From the NCBI RefSeq assembly GCF_013204885.1, contig NZ_JABMKX010000012.1, positions 1 through 64,000 of the forward strand: DNA of 64,000 bases, written 5' to 3'. The DNA is from Paenibacillus tritici. GTDB taxonomy: Bacteria > Bacillota > Bacilli > Paenibacillales > Paenibacillaceae. A program made the position numbers and the translations under genes. Of the stretch, positions 46,483-55,788 are shown piece after piece; within the stretch, counting starts at the first letter, position 1, and the number at the start of each line of letters is the position of its first letter. The notes below the pieces were generated by a model. The model saw nothing but the letters and a program-made list of their open reading frames with translations. It searched no databases and was not told where the DNA came from.

Positions 46483-46581
46483 GTGGTGCACCACGCATGG
46501 CGCTTACCTAGGCGGTCAAAGACTGTTGTGGGGGCTGTTAAACCCGATATTCCTGCGGTCAGTCATCCTGATCTATATGCG

Positions 46582-46656
46582 AAAAAACCCCTACCAGCAA
46601 GCCCGCCGTCCGCAGCATCCTGTCCGCTGCTGTCTCCCGGCGCCTGCCAATAGGGG
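46582..46656 (-). terminator. Terminator of the GH27 / small Cys protein unit
   Basis: On the minus strand CCCCTATTGGCAGGC pairs with GCTTGCTGGTAGGGG through Watson-Crick and G-U pairs, and six T residues follow. An inner stem-loop is also possible. Confidence 0.65.
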
Positions 46657-46673
46657 GAATGCCAGTAGTACGA

Positions 46674-46871
46674 TTAACGGAAAAGCACACATTTCCCCGA
46701 CTCCCTGAAGTACTTGATCAGCCGCTCTATCGGCTCGCGCCCGCATTTGAGCTGCTCGCCAAGACAGTCAATACACAGGAAATCCTGGGCATTGCGCGTG
46801 ACCAGCTTCAGGTAAATCGCCACATCATCCGTCATCAGAGGAACACCGCATTGTCTGCATGTTCTATTCAT
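46674..46871 (-). CDS. Small CxxC/CxxC protein, putative zinc ribbon
   Basis: 65 residues from ATG 46871 (GTG 46877 also possible). Cys pairs CRQC and CIDC are spaced about 29 residues apart, with a further Cys in QLKCG, a likely zinc-binding arrangement. The C-terminal half, EPIERLIKYFRESGKCVLF, looks helical. I do not recognise a named family. It lies only 18 nt after the GH27 gene and before a shared terminator, so it is co-transcribed with it. Confidence 0.65.
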   Translation of the reverse strand: MNRTCRQCGVPLMTDDVAIYLKLVTRNAQDFLCIDCLGEQLKCGREPIERLIKYFRESGKCVLFR

Positions 46872-46889
46872 GTTCACGCTCTCTCTTCT

Positions 46890-48083
46890 CTACACCAGTT
46901 TAGCCCGCACAATCAGACAATCATGGGCTGCAACGACAGGAGCGTATCTTTCTCTGAATACGCCAAGCTCTTTATGCTCCCAGCAGTCGTAAAGGGACAG
47001 CGATTTGCCGGAGGCATACGGGAGTCCGAAATCCCAGAATTGCAGTGACATTTCTCTTTGTCCATCGCTCAGGTTGAAGAAGCCGATCGCCAGGTCTCCG
47101 TCTGACAATACTTTGACCAGCATGAACACATCGTCTGCATGGAACCACTGGGGTTCCGGCTTGATGCGGTAAGCCCCGCGGCTCTCCACATCCTGATTGA
47201 TCGCAATCAGATCCGGGTTCAGCAGAATATTCTTGGTCGCCTCGTTGGCCTTGCGGATATCGCTGCCGATCATCAGCGGAGAGCCCAGCAGGCTCCAGAG
47301 CGAGAAGTGGGTCTTGTATTCCACATCTGTACACCCGCCGATCTGGCTGCCGATGAAGTCGCTGTTGCTGCCTCCGTACATGCCGACAACCAGCATATCC
47401 AGATCGTTATGGCAGTAGGCGCCGGTGTAGGCGGCTTTATCCAGCTGCGACAGAGCCAGGGTCTTGATGGATTCCCAGCTGTCCTGGATATCTCCGGTAG
47501 AGCGGTACATATGCGCGCCGGATTCACGAATCCACTGATAGACGTTGTCCTCGCCCCAGTTACACGCGGAGAACAGAATGTCTCTGCCGCAGTTCTTCAG
47601 TGCGAGACTCATCCGCTTGTACAGCAGCTCTCCCGACATATGTCTGGGCTTGAAGCAATAGTCATACTTAAGAAAATCCACACCCCACTCCGCCAGGGAC
47701 TCGGCATCCTGGAATTCATGCTCGAAGCTTCCCGGGTACCCGGCGCAGGTATGTGTGCCTACACAAGAGTACATGCCGAACTTCAGTCCCTTGGAGTGAA
47801 TATAATCTGCAAGCGCCTTCATTCCGCTCGGGAATTTGACCGGATCAGCGACCAGCTTGCCGTCCTTGTCCCGTTCTTTCAGGCTCCAGCAATCGTCAAT
47901 GACAATGTAATCATATCCCGCAGCCTTGTAGCCGTCTGCCACCATGGTGTCGGCGGCTTCCCGGATTAACTGCTCGTTAATATCCCAGGTGAAGGTGTTC
48001 CATGAGTTCCAGCCCATCGGAGGCGTTAAGCCGAGCTGTTGTTGTTTGTCCACCAGTTGTTTGTCCACCAGTTGTTTGTCCAT
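46890..48083 (-). CDS. GH27 alpha-galactosidase (or beta-L-arabinopyranosidase)
   Basis: 397 residues, no signal peptide. GH27 motifs: LGLTPPMGWNSWNTF, IDDCW, the nucleophile Asp141 in FLKYDYC and the acid/base Asp198 in RSTGD. The barrel is followed by an all-beta C-terminal domain. The family removes terminal alpha-D-galactose, or in some members beta-L-arabinopyranose, from oligosaccharides, here in the cytoplasm. Odd feature: the first 15 residues are a repeated DKQLV, DKQLV, DKQQQ block coded by a 15-bp repeat, and GH27 proteins usually start near LGLTPPMG. AAGGATG lies about 10 nt before the ATG. Confidence 0.9.
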   Translation of the reverse strand: MDKQLVDKQLVDKQQQLGLTPPMGWNSWNTFTWDINEQLIREAADTMVADGYKAAGYDYIVIDDCWSLKERDKDGKLVADPVKFPSGMKALADYIHSKGLKFGMYSCVGTHTCAGYPGSFEHEFQDAESLAEWGVDFLKYDYCFKPRHMSGELLYKRMSLALKNCGRDILFSACNWGEDNVYQWIRESGAHMYRSTGDIQDSWESIKTLALSQLDKAAYTGAYCHNDLDMLVVGMYGGSNSDFIGSQIGGCTDVEYKTHFSLWSLLGSPLMIGSDIRKANEATKNILLNPDLIAINQDVESRGAYRIKPEPQWFHADDVFMLVKVLSDGDLAIGFFNLSDGQREMSLQFWDFGLPYASGKSLSLYDCWEHKELGVFRERYAPVVAAHDCLIVRAKLV

Positions 48084-48356
48084 GATCAGTATTCATCCTT
48101 TCGCATCACTCCACATGTAGGTTCCAGAGCAAATGCTGTATTCTTTATGTATTTAAACACACCTAATCCTTGTAATCTATAGCTTCACGTTGCTTTCATA
48201 TCGACGTATGTTGCTTTGCGTGGACCTCAACGAATGGCAGAACAGGCAGACCGGGGAATGAGCCGCTTGATATGAGTCTGTGGCAGTACCCGGTAAGGTA
48301 TGTTCTTCTAAGTAGCAGGGGGGCGATAAGTGCTTCTGATTCGTGACAAGACATGG

Positions 48357-48545
48357 GACGTAAGTGGAAATTGTACAACTAATTATATGAAGTAACTCTA
48401 CATCCCATTAGCAAGTGGAAAAACAGCACTTAATAACCCTATTTATCCAAAAAATAAGGATCTTCGCTTATTTAGTTGTACTTTTTCCACCTACTGATCT
48501 TAGATTGAATAATTCGAGAATATTAAGTGTCCTTTTTCCACTTCT
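48357..48545. repeat. Dispersed intergenic element, copy B2
   Basis: TAAGTGGAAATTGTACAACT (48359) complements TTTAGTTGTACTTTTTCCAC (48474) with few mismatches. AAGTGGAAAAACAGCACTTAA (48413) complements TTAAGTGTCCTTTTTCCACTT (48521) at 19 of 21 positions. The two pairs are crossed (1-3, 2-4). The block order matches copy B1. The gap 48084-48813 holds this element, a 15-bp array and a possible terminator, and no gene. Confidence 0.7.
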
Positions 48546-48609
48546 TTCACAGGGAGGGTGCTCCCCATTAGAGCCGAACCCCGAACTATTCTACTGCGGC
48601 ATCCGCCTA

Positions 48610-48700
48610 ATCTCTTTTCATCTCTTCGCACTACATCTCTTCGTATGACATCCCTTCGCATCACATCTATTCGCATTACATCCTTTCGCACACATTGCTC
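48610..48700. repeat. Tandem array, 15-bp period
   Basis: TTCGCATTACATCTC-like units begin at 48625, 48640, 48655, 48670 and 48685, with a diverged unit before them. Exact 15-bp steps, no spacers. It lies downstream of the GH5 gene. Confidence 0.75.
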
Positions 48701-48747
48701 CCACGCCGCCCTCTTCCCCCGCACCACCGCCAAAAAACTCCCGTCCC

Positions 48748-48782
48748 CCTGCGGGGTCCGGTACGATCCCGGACCCTGCAGG
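48748..48782 (-). terminator. Possible terminator of the GH5-CBM13 gene
   Basis: CCTGCGGGGTCCGG and CCGGACCCTGCAGG form a 14-bp stem with one mismatch. On the minus strand a run of six T residues comes only about 10 nt after the stem, so efficiency is doubtful. Confidence 0.4.
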
Positions 48783-48813
48783 AGAAGGAAGCTCTGCGTT
48801 TTGCGCTTACTCT

Positions 48814-50520
48814 TTAATTCACCTGAACCAGCTTCCATTGCTGATGCAGATCGCCGCGGTACAGGTTCTGCTGCAGCTTCGCACCGTCGGCTGTGGAGGC
48901 TCCTGTGACTTCAACAGCTCTGTTGCTGTTCACGTTCAGAATGCTCCAGTACCCGTTACTCAGCTTAATCAGTCTGAACTGCTGGGCAGTGTTGTTCAAA
49001 TCCTGCATCAGCTGGATGGCTTCGCCGTTATTCTTCGTTCCGTTTCGCACATCCATTACTTTGTTGTCCGAAGAGTTCACACTGCGCAGCCGGTACACGT
49101 TATTATACGTACCTATATCGGTAGCTGTCCATTGCTGGGCAGCCGCAGTGTTCTCCGGCCATTGCTGGAGCTGAAGGGAGTTCGTATTCTGCCCGTTCGG
49201 AACGTCAATCGCTTTGCCTGACGCCCGGTTGATCAGCTTATACTTCGCATTGTTGGTTACCCCGTTCCATACGCCGTTCCAGGGATTGAACTGCGCCCGC
49301 TCATAATACCATTCGAAGATAAACCGCGCCATTCCGTCCCGGGTGGCATTGCCGTCATACATCAGTCCGCCGTCCGGGTCTGCGAAGGAGCTTTTGGGAC
49401 CGGGGTCCAGCAGGAAGCCGTTCATATGGACGGCAATGCTGACATTACCGGCTGCGGTGAAGATCGCTTTGGTGTTCTTGCCGAAGCCTGCGTTCGTACC
49501 GTTGAACAGATCCCAATAGTCGGAGTCTCCCGGCTGTCTCTTGAACCAGGTGGTCTCGGTAATATTGATCGGGTACTTATCGGCAGCAGGCTTGATGCTG
49601 CTATCCCAGATCTGCTGAAGCGAATTGAAATTGTCATATGCGCCGTAGCCCGGATACCAGTGTACGGCATAGCCGTAGTTGTTCAGAGGGTCCGTAAGCG
49701 GATTCGATGCGGTCAGCTGGTAATGCTGATCCCATCCGAGTCCCGCAGCCCAGATCACATTATCCGCGCCCTTGCTGCGGATCGTGGAGATCATGGAGTT
49801 CTGGAAGTTCTTCAGTGAATTCCAGAAGGCCGCGAAGTTAGGCTGGGAGGGATTGCCGCCCCATTGTCCGTTCACATCGCTCAGCACCGGCTCGTTAACC
49901 AGCTCGAACATGACATTATCCGCGCTTTTGAGGGCCGGCTGGGAGGCCAGGTAACCCCATATCTGATTGAACTTGTCCAGATTGGCCTGGGTGGTCGCCT
50001 TGTTATCCAGCAGGGTGAAATCAAGCCCCAGCGTGACATACAGCCCTTTCGTCTTGGCATATTGGACATAAGGGATAATCACATTCTGGGTGGCTGCCTG
50101 AAGACCTGCGAAGTTATAGGTTCCTGCCGCCACATCCCCCATATCCTCCCGGTCGATGAACAAGCGGACCTGGTTCGAGTACCAGCCATGGCTGTTGCCG
50201 TATTTGCCCGAGGTGCTGGTGAAGGTGTCCGTAATTTCCTTAAGGTATTCCAGAGTGGCCGCATGGCGGTTCCCTGCGTTGCGGTTCAGATAATAATTGC
50301 TGTTCTGATACGTCCAGTAGGCTCCGGTAGGCTGATGCCAGCCGCTGAGGAGTACAGGCTGTCCGCTGCCGTTCACCAGCTGGTTGCCGCTGACATGGAG
50401 CTTGGACACGGGAGTTCCCTCCCAGGCACTTGCGGTACCGCCGCCGGTCTGCATAGGAACCAGCAGCAACGCCATCATAACCAGCAGCTTGATGGACCAG
50501 TTCAACTTCCTTTTTCTCAC
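48814..50520 (-). CDS. Secreted GH5-type glycosidase with ricin-type CBM13
   Basis: 568 residues from GTG 50520 (AAGGAG 10 nt upstream). A signal peptide (KRKLNWSIKLLVMMALLLVP...ASA) is followed by a TIM-barrel catalytic module (about residues 30-415) with candidate acid/base Glu210 in FELVNEPV and nucleophile Glu322 in NITETTWF. The C-terminal 140 residues are a beta-trefoil with repeated QLQQW, QLMQDLNNTAQQF and LQQNLYRGDLHQQW motifs, the ricin-B/CBM13 signature. Secreted, unanchored. GH5 is the best clan GH-A family match by eye; the subfamily and substrate (xylan, mannan or glucan) are not clear. Seven-base palindrome upstream. Confidence 0.82.
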   Translation of the reverse strand: MRKRKLNWSIKLLVMMALLLVPMQTGGGTASAWEGTPVSKLHVSGNQLVNGSGQPVLLSGWHQPTGAYWTYQNSNYYLNRNAGNRHAATLEYLKEITDTFTSTSGKYGNSHGWYSNQVRLFIDREDMGDVAAGTYNFAGLQAATQNVIIPYVQYAKTKGLYVTLGLDFTLLDNKATTQANLDKFNQIWGYLASQPALKSADNVMFELVNEPVLSDVNGQWGGNPSQPNFAAFWNSLKNFQNSMISTIRSKGADNVIWAAGLGWDQHYQLTASNPLTDPLNNYGYAVHWYPGYGAYDNFNSLQQIWDSSIKPAADKYPINITETTWFKRQPGDSDYWDLFNGTNAGFGKNTKAIFTAAGNVSIAVHMNGFLLDPGPKSSFADPDGGLMYDGNATRDGMARFIFEWYYERAQFNPWNGVWNGVTNNAKYKLINRASGKAIDVPNGQNTNSLQLQQWPENTAAAQQWTATDIGTYNNVYRLRSVNSSDNKVMDVRNGTKNNGEAIQLMQDLNNTAQQFRLIKLSNGYWSILNVNSNRAVEVTGASTADGAKLQQNLYRGDLHQQWKLVQVN

Positions 50521-50578
50521 AGATACCCATCTCCTTCTTGTTTCAGGAATCGGCTTATGCCGTACTAATGAAAGCGAA

Positions 50579-50593
50579 TACAATTGAATTGTA
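50579..50593. promoter_or_regulatory. Palindrome upstream of the GH5 gene, possible operator
   Basis: TACAATT-G-AATTGTA is an inverted repeat with 7-bp arms, 59 bp before the GTG start. It could bind a dimeric regulator. The regulator is unknown. Confidence 0.35.
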
Positions 50594-50647
50594 CTCTCCA
50601 GGAAGATGGGGGGAAACCTGTCTGATTATAGTTAATAGACTGACAGA

Positions 50648-52282
50648 TTATAGATTTACAGGCATAGACTCCCTGAACTCCTGGGGAGTCATCCCCGACA
50701 TTTTTTTGAAGAACCGGGTGAAGGAATGGGGGGCCTCATAGCCGACATACAGCGCCACATCGCGTATTTTGAGCGCCTCGTTCCCCAGCAGCTCCTTCGC
50801 CTTCACCGCCCGGCAATGGTCAATGTACTCCGACAGATTGATGCCCTGCTCCTGCTTGAAGAACCGGGACAGATACGACGGGTTGAAATAATGCAGCTCC
50901 GCCAGCCGTACCAGGGACAGGTCCTCGCCCAGATGGCTATGGATATACTCGCAGATCCGTTCAATCACCTCTGAGGAGCGTTCCTTCTCGGCCGTGCTTC
51001 TAAGCTCAAAGAGATCGGAGGCCAGCTTCTCCAGATAATGGAAGCCCTCCTTCAGGGACGAATGCTCGTCAAGCCTCATCAGCTTGCCATATTCATGGAC
51101 AAGGCTATAGTGCTCCGAACGGTTCAAATGGGACAGCAGGACAACAGCAACGGTATAATACAGCTCCGCAGCTTCTTCTACAGAGACGCTGGAATGGATG
51201 CCTTCCGTGATCTCTTCAAGCGTCTCTGCGAACCGCTCCCGCCGGCCGGCATCCAGATGTGCCGCAAGATTCTCCACCCGCTGCTGGAGCCGGACCCCCG
51301 CCTCCCGGATTCCGTCCGGCTCCGGCGGGCCGCTCCGGTCAATCTGCACCATGGAGATGCCGTCGCCGATCTTCACCTGCTGCAGCCGGTGGAGCCGTTC
51401 GTAGTGACGGCTGATCTCCGTCCAGGCGCAGGCCGAGCCGCTGACCGTAAAAGCAACAGGCAGGCCAAGTGTCTGCCGGAAGGAATCCTGGATCAGCTCC
51501 AGCGTCCCTTCCAGATACCGCGACAGATGCCCGCCAAATACGGCCTCGGCATGATGCAGAGGCTGGAGCAGCCACAAGAGATCCCCGTGTCTGTCCACCA
51601 GCCAGGTATGCCGGGTCATCTCCGCCAGATGGGAATTCCAGATCAGCCGGGAAGAGGTCAGAATCTCGCTCCGGTCCATGTAGGAGGTGCCCTCCGGGTA
51701 CGTGAGCCGCCCAAGAATCAGCATCACCGGGGACCCCGGCTCCAGGCTGATGCCCAGCTTGCGGAAATCCGTGCTTAACGTCTGCACCTCCGCACACAAG
51801 ACTTGGCTGTCCTGAAGCAGATGACGGAGATAATCGCCCTGCGCCGCTATTTCCATCGAATCACGCTGCTCCCTGGACTGCTCCAGAAGCTCGCTCAGCT
51901 GGTTGCCCTGCTCAATCTCCAGCAGCACCTCCTGCACCGTCTCAATAATCTTGTCGAAGCCTTCCGTCTTCAGCAGGTAACGGGCACCGGGAATTTGCAG
52001 CGCCCTGTAGGCATAGTCGAACTCGCTGTAGCCGGTCAGGAATACAATCCTCGACCGCGGCCAGAATTCACGGATTTGCTCAGACATTTCGAGTCCGCTC
52101 ATCCCGGGCATCCGAATATCTGTCAGCACAATATCGATCCGGGTGCGGGAGAGCCACTCCAGTGCCGCTTTGGCTGAATAGACCTTGTAGACATCGAGCT
52201 TATCGGGAATAAGCTGATTGAAGGCCTCGTATAAGCCGTCCGTGATAATCTCTTCATCGTCAACGATCAAAAGTCTGTACAA
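50648..52282 (-). CDS. YesN-type AraC response regulator C
   Basis: 544 residues from TTG 52282, which has AGGAGG 8 nt upstream; GTG 52291 would be too close to that site. Receiver domain with LLIVDDEE and candidate phospho-Asp55 in IVLTDIRMP. The AraC domain has YFNPSYLSRFFKQEQGINLSEY and ends SFTRFFKKMSGMTPQEFR. It overlaps the kinase gene by 23 nt and is the last gene of the long operon. Likely target: the operon itself and perhaps the GH5 gene downstream. Confidence 0.92.
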   Translation of the reverse strand: MYRLLIVDDEEIITDGLYEAFNQLIPDKLDVYKVYSAKAALEWLSRTRIDIVLTDIRMPGMSGLEMSEQIREFWPRSRIVFLTGYSEFDYAYRALQIPGARYLLKTEGFDKIIETVQEVLLEIEQGNQLSELLEQSREQRDSMEIAAQGDYLRHLLQDSQVLCAEVQTLSTDFRKLGISLEPGSPVMLILGRLTYPEGTSYMDRSEILTSSRLIWNSHLAEMTRHTWLVDRHGDLLWLLQPLHHAEAVFGGHLSRYLEGTLELIQDSFRQTLGLPVAFTVSGSACAWTEISRHYERLHRLQQVKIGDGISMVQIDRSGPPEPDGIREAGVRLQQRVENLAAHLDAGRRERFAETLEEITEGIHSSVSVEEAAELYYTVAVVLLSHLNRSEHYSLVHEYGKLMRLDEHSSLKEGFHYLEKLASDLFELRSTAEKERSSEVIERICEYIHSHLGEDLSLVRLAELHYFNPSYLSRFFKQEQGINLSEYIDHCRAVKAKELLGNEALKIRDVALYVGYEAPHSFTRFFKKMSGMTPQEFRESMPVNL

Positions 52283-54017
52283 GCCCTTCACCTCCTGTCA
52301 GTCTGATTCGGATCTCGACCCTGAGGCCGTTCAGCGTGCTTCTATGCAGGAACAAGCCGCTGCCTTCCCCGTAGATGAGCTGGATGCGCCGGTGAATATT
52401 GCCCATGCCGGTGATTTCTTGCGTTCCGTCATTCTGATTCAACCGCTGCCGTAAGGCTTCGATGGCCTCATCCGTCAGTCCGCTTCCGTTGTCCTCGACA
52501 ATAATCCGGATCTCTTCCTCCCCCTGCTCAAAAGCAACCCGCAGCTCCCCCTCCTCCGCCTGCTTCTCCAGACAATGCTCATAGGCATTCTCGATAATGG
52601 GCTGAAGAATCAGGCGCGGAACCCGCAGCTCCTCCATGGCTTCCGGCAGCTCGTCGAACCGGACCTGAATGCGTCTGGAGAACCGCATCTTCTGGATCTC
52701 GGTATACATCCGGGAATGCCTTGTCTCCTCCGCGAGCCGGACATTATCCTCCCCGTTACGGGTGATGAATCTGAAATACTCACCCAGCATACCGGAGAAG
52801 TCCTCGATCCGGGCACTGTCCCCCTGCTTGGCCAGCGAGCTGAGAATGAAGAAGCTGTTGTACAGAAAATGCGGGTTGATCTGCGACTGAAGCTGCTTCA
52901 GCTCCGCCCGCTGCATCATCAGCTTCTGGGTGTAATCCTGATCAATCAGCATCCGCAGCCTGCTGAGCATCTGGTTGAAGCGCAGATACAGATACCCGAA
53001 TTCATCCTTGCGGGCATGGTCAATCTGAATGTCAAGCGAGCCGCTCTCCATCCGCTTGAAGCTGCGGATCAGTACAAGCAGCGGCTTCTGTACGAACTTA
53101 TAGGTGGCATAGGAATAGATCAGCACCGCCAGGAAGGACGCCGCCGCGAACAGCCAGGCCCAGACCACGAATTTGGTCAGCGGCCGCTTGACCGCCTGCT
53201 CCGGCAAATAGGTGGCTACAGCCATCCCCAGCTTGTCGGAGGTGAAGCTGTCGATATGATACCGTGTTCCGTCCAGCTCCCAGTTGTACAGGTTCCCTTC
53301 ATCAATAGCCTGGTGATAGCTCTCAATCAGCTCCGGGGAGCTGTTCTCGGTTCCGAGTGCATAATCCGTCTGCCTCGAGACCAGCAGAGAGCCGCTCTCT
53401 TCATAAGTGTTAATGGCGCGCAGCGAATCCTTCAGCTTCATATTGTCCAGCTCAATCTGCACGATGAACAGCGGCGGCTCGCCCATTCTGCCGCTGGACT
53501 GGGTCACGCTCAGCTCCAGGGCGTTGTTCCAGTTGATCAGCCGGCCTTCTTTTCTCAGATCGACGGACCGGAAGAAATTGAACTTGCCGCTGTCCAGCTC
53601 ATCAATGCCGTTCATCGCGGACAGCGTTTTGTTGATCGTACGGATATGAACGAACACATCCCCGATGTAGGCGCTGCTGTTCTTCAGGGAGGTGAGCCGC
53701 TGCGTAACGTAGTTCAAGCTTTCTCTTTTCTCCACATCGTCCATGTAGTTCCAGGTTACGGCAATCTTGTTGAGTTCGGTATCCTGGGCAAGATCATACT
53801 GCTGGATCTCCATCCATTCCACCTCGCGGTTCAGGTCCTCCAGGTAATAGGTCAATTGCGACAGCGTGGCTCTGGACAGATCCTGGCTTGCATTGCGGTA
53901 ACTCCAGTTGTACAGATAAAGGCCAAGCAGCAGAATCGGCAGAATAATAGCGAGATAAGTAACGACCATCCGGATAAAAATAGTGTGGCGCATGGACACC
54001 GCAGGAAATTTAAGCAA
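52260..54017 (-). CDS. YesM-type sensor histidine kinase C
   Basis: 585 residues from TTG 54017 (GGAGG 8 nt upstream). Membrane segment near residues 14-35, extracellular sensor to about 275, second segment near 280-300, HAMP, His_kinase domain with candidate phospho-His383 in QINPHFLYN, and an ATPase domain with PIIENAYEHCL and DNGSGL. It follows the binding protein gene by 33 nt. The neighbouring binding protein may deliver ligand to its sensor domain, as in some three-component sugar-sensing systems; that is inference. Confidence 0.92.
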   Translation of the reverse strand: MLKFPAVSMRHTIFIRMVVTYLAIILPILLLGLYLYNWSYRNASQDLSRATLSQLTYYLEDLNREVEWMEIQQYDLAQDTELNKIAVTWNYMDDVEKRESLNYVTQRLTSLKNSSAYIGDVFVHIRTINKTLSAMNGIDELDSGKFNFFRSVDLRKEGRLINWNNALELSVTQSSGRMGEPPLFIVQIELDNMKLKDSLRAINTYEESGSLLVSRQTDYALGTENSSPELIESYHQAIDEGNLYNWELDGTRYHIDSFTSDKLGMAVATYLPEQAVKRPLTKFVVWAWLFAAASFLAVLIYSYATYKFVQKPLLVLIRSFKRMESGSLDIQIDHARKDEFGYLYLRFNQMLSRLRMLIDQDYTQKLMMQRAELKQLQSQINPHFLYNSFFILSSLAKQGDSARIEDFSGMLGEYFRFITRNGEDNVRLAEETRHSRMYTEIQKMRFSRRIQVRFDELPEAMEELRVPRLILQPIIENAYEHCLEKQAEEGELRVAFEQGEEEIRIIVEDNGSGLTDEAIEALRQRLNQNDGTQEITGMGNIHRRIQLIYGEGSGLFLHRSTLNGLRVEIRIRLTGGEGLVQTFDR

Positions 54018-54050
54018 GTGTACCGCCTCCGATGCTTATTTCAGGCCAGA

Positions 54051-55748
54051 TCATTTCCTGTTCCCGCCCTTCTCCGCGTACCATTCATTGACCTCAGCCG
54101 TGATCTGCTCGCCGCCAAGCTTGTTCCACTGGGCCACGAAATCATCGAACTGGCTGATCGGTCTTCCCTGAATGATATCCAGAAAGGAGTCAATCTGAAG
54201 ATTGTATAGAATATTCTGCTTCTCAATCATCGTCTCTGTAGGGGCACCGACGAAGCTCTCATAGAGCAGCTGAGATTTACGTTCATACCTGTCCAGGATG
54301 GAAAAAGCACCCGAAACCCCGTACGTCTTCTCCCAGCCCCAGCCTGTCTCGCTATCCGGGCCTCCGGCCTCATAGGCGGCAATCCGCTTCTGGATCGTCT
54401 TCGCTTCATCCTTAAGCACCGAGGCATCGCCGTCCCGCCGGAAGGTCTCCAATTGCCGGAAGGCCTCCAGATTCTTCCGGACCGGAAACGGCGTCACGGG
54501 CGACAGCTTCCATACCGCCTGCGGAGCGTTATAGAACCGCTCTACCTCGCTGGTCGCTCCCCAGTTCTTCTCCAGATGCAGGTTGATCAGCTTGATGAGC
54601 GCTTCAGGATGCGCTATCCCTTGTCTGACCGCCAGGAAATGGCTGGTGCTGAACGGAAGAGGAACCTTCGGCGGGGCCCCGGATTCCGATACAAGCGGGA
54701 AGGCTTGCCACTGGGCCTGCGGATTATGTGTACGGCTGAGCTGAACCAGGAATGATCCCCACTGCTCGCCGTACAACATTCCGATCTGTTCATTCTCGAT
54801 CCATTCGCTGGCCTTGACCCCGTCCTTGAAGGCGAATTCCCTGTCGATCTGCCCCGTCCGGTACATGTCCTGAAGCACCAGCAGGGCCTTCTTGACCTCC
54901 GGCTGGATGCCTCCATAGACCAGCTTGCCGGTCTTGTCCTGCATCCATATCCCGGGATACGCGCCATAACCGGCCATGAACCCGGTAAGTCCCATTACCG
55001 GGTCCCACAGGTATTTGGTCGTTGCCAGCCCGTAGGTATCCTGCCTGCCATTCCGGTCGGGGTCCCGTTCGGTAAACGCTTTCGAGATTGCCAGCACATC
55101 CTCCATCGTCTGCGGCGGCTCCAGGCCCAGGTCTTCCAGCCAGTCCGTGCGAATCCACAGGAACATAGCGCCTTCAATCGACGAACTGGTCTCCGGGATC
55201 GCCATAAGCCTGCCGTCAATGGTGGCGGTATCGAAGGGTCCGGAGCCTTCCTCGCTCAGCACCTGCCGGGTCAGCGGCGTGGCATACTTGCTGTAGACCT
55301 CCGTCAGATCCTGGATCAGCCCCGCATTGCTGAGCACTCTTAACTGCGAGGCATTCACCCGCACAATATCGGGAATATCCCCGGAGGCCAGGGATACCCC
55401 CAGCTTGCGGGAGTAGATGGAGCTCCACTCGGTCCAGTCATAGGTGACCTTAATACCCAGCACCTCTTCATAAAGATCGGTCCAGCGGTTATGCTCCAGC
55501 GTCTCCCCCGGCAATTCCTTCAGGATCTCTTCAAGCGCATCGTTGTTCTCGCGCACGAAAGACAGCTCAACGGGCGGATCATACCTGCTTAGACCCGGCT
55601 CCTGATATAGCGGAGCGCCCCCCGTCTGTCCCTGAGGGACCGGAGAACGCTCCGGAAGACTATGGTTCCTCTCACAAGCGGTCAACGTCCCTACGGCCAT
55701 ACATGCTGCGACAGTCCAGATCATTCTGTTCCTGATTGTTTTGGGCAC
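54051..55748 (-). CDS. Large extracellular solute-binding lipoprotein (LplA/YtcQ-like)
   Basis: 565 residues from GTG 55748 (GAGG 9 nt upstream). The signal peptide ends in a lipobox, LTAC. The length and motifs (ELSFVRENNDALEEILKE, LGLEPPQTMEDVLAISKAFTERD, DPDRNGRQDTYGLAT, NKLGGEQITAEVNEWYAE) fit the long LplA/YtcQ group of binding proteins found in aldouronate and pectin-oligomer loci. A calcium-loop-like DPDRNGRQD is visible. A minus-strand TATAAT (55789-55794) in the 112-nt gap before it may give binding protein, kinase and regulator their own promoter. Confidence 0.86.
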   Translation of the reverse strand: MPKTIRNRMIWTVAACMAVGTLTACERNHSLPERSPVPQGQTGGAPLYQEPGLSRYDPPVELSFVRENNDALEEILKELPGETLEHNRWTDLYEEVLGIKVTYDWTEWSSIYSRKLGVSLASGDIPDIVRVNASQLRVLSNAGLIQDLTEVYSKYATPLTRQVLSEEGSGPFDTATIDGRLMAIPETSSSIEGAMFLWIRTDWLEDLGLEPPQTMEDVLAISKAFTERDPDRNGRQDTYGLATTKYLWDPVMGLTGFMAGYGAYPGIWMQDKTGKLVYGGIQPEVKKALLVLQDMYRTGQIDREFAFKDGVKASEWIENEQIGMLYGEQWGSFLVQLSRTHNPQAQWQAFPLVSESGAPPKVPLPFSTSHFLAVRQGIAHPEALIKLINLHLEKNWGATSEVERFYNAPQAVWKLSPVTPFPVRKNLEAFRQLETFRRDGDASVLKDEAKTIQKRIAAYEAGGPDSETGWGWEKTYGVSGAFSILDRYERKSQLLYESFVGAPTETMIEKQNILYNLQIDSFLDIIQGRPISQFDDFVAQWNKLGGEQITAEVNEWYAEKGGNRK

Positions 55749-55788
55749 CAGTTGCAACCTCACTTTGCAAGAATATATATACCGGAAT

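Noticed and set aside
52575..54209. Plus-strand frame of 544 codons
   Set aside because: Antisense to kinase C; rich in Leu, Gln, His and Arg, as expected for a shadow of GC-rich coding DNA.
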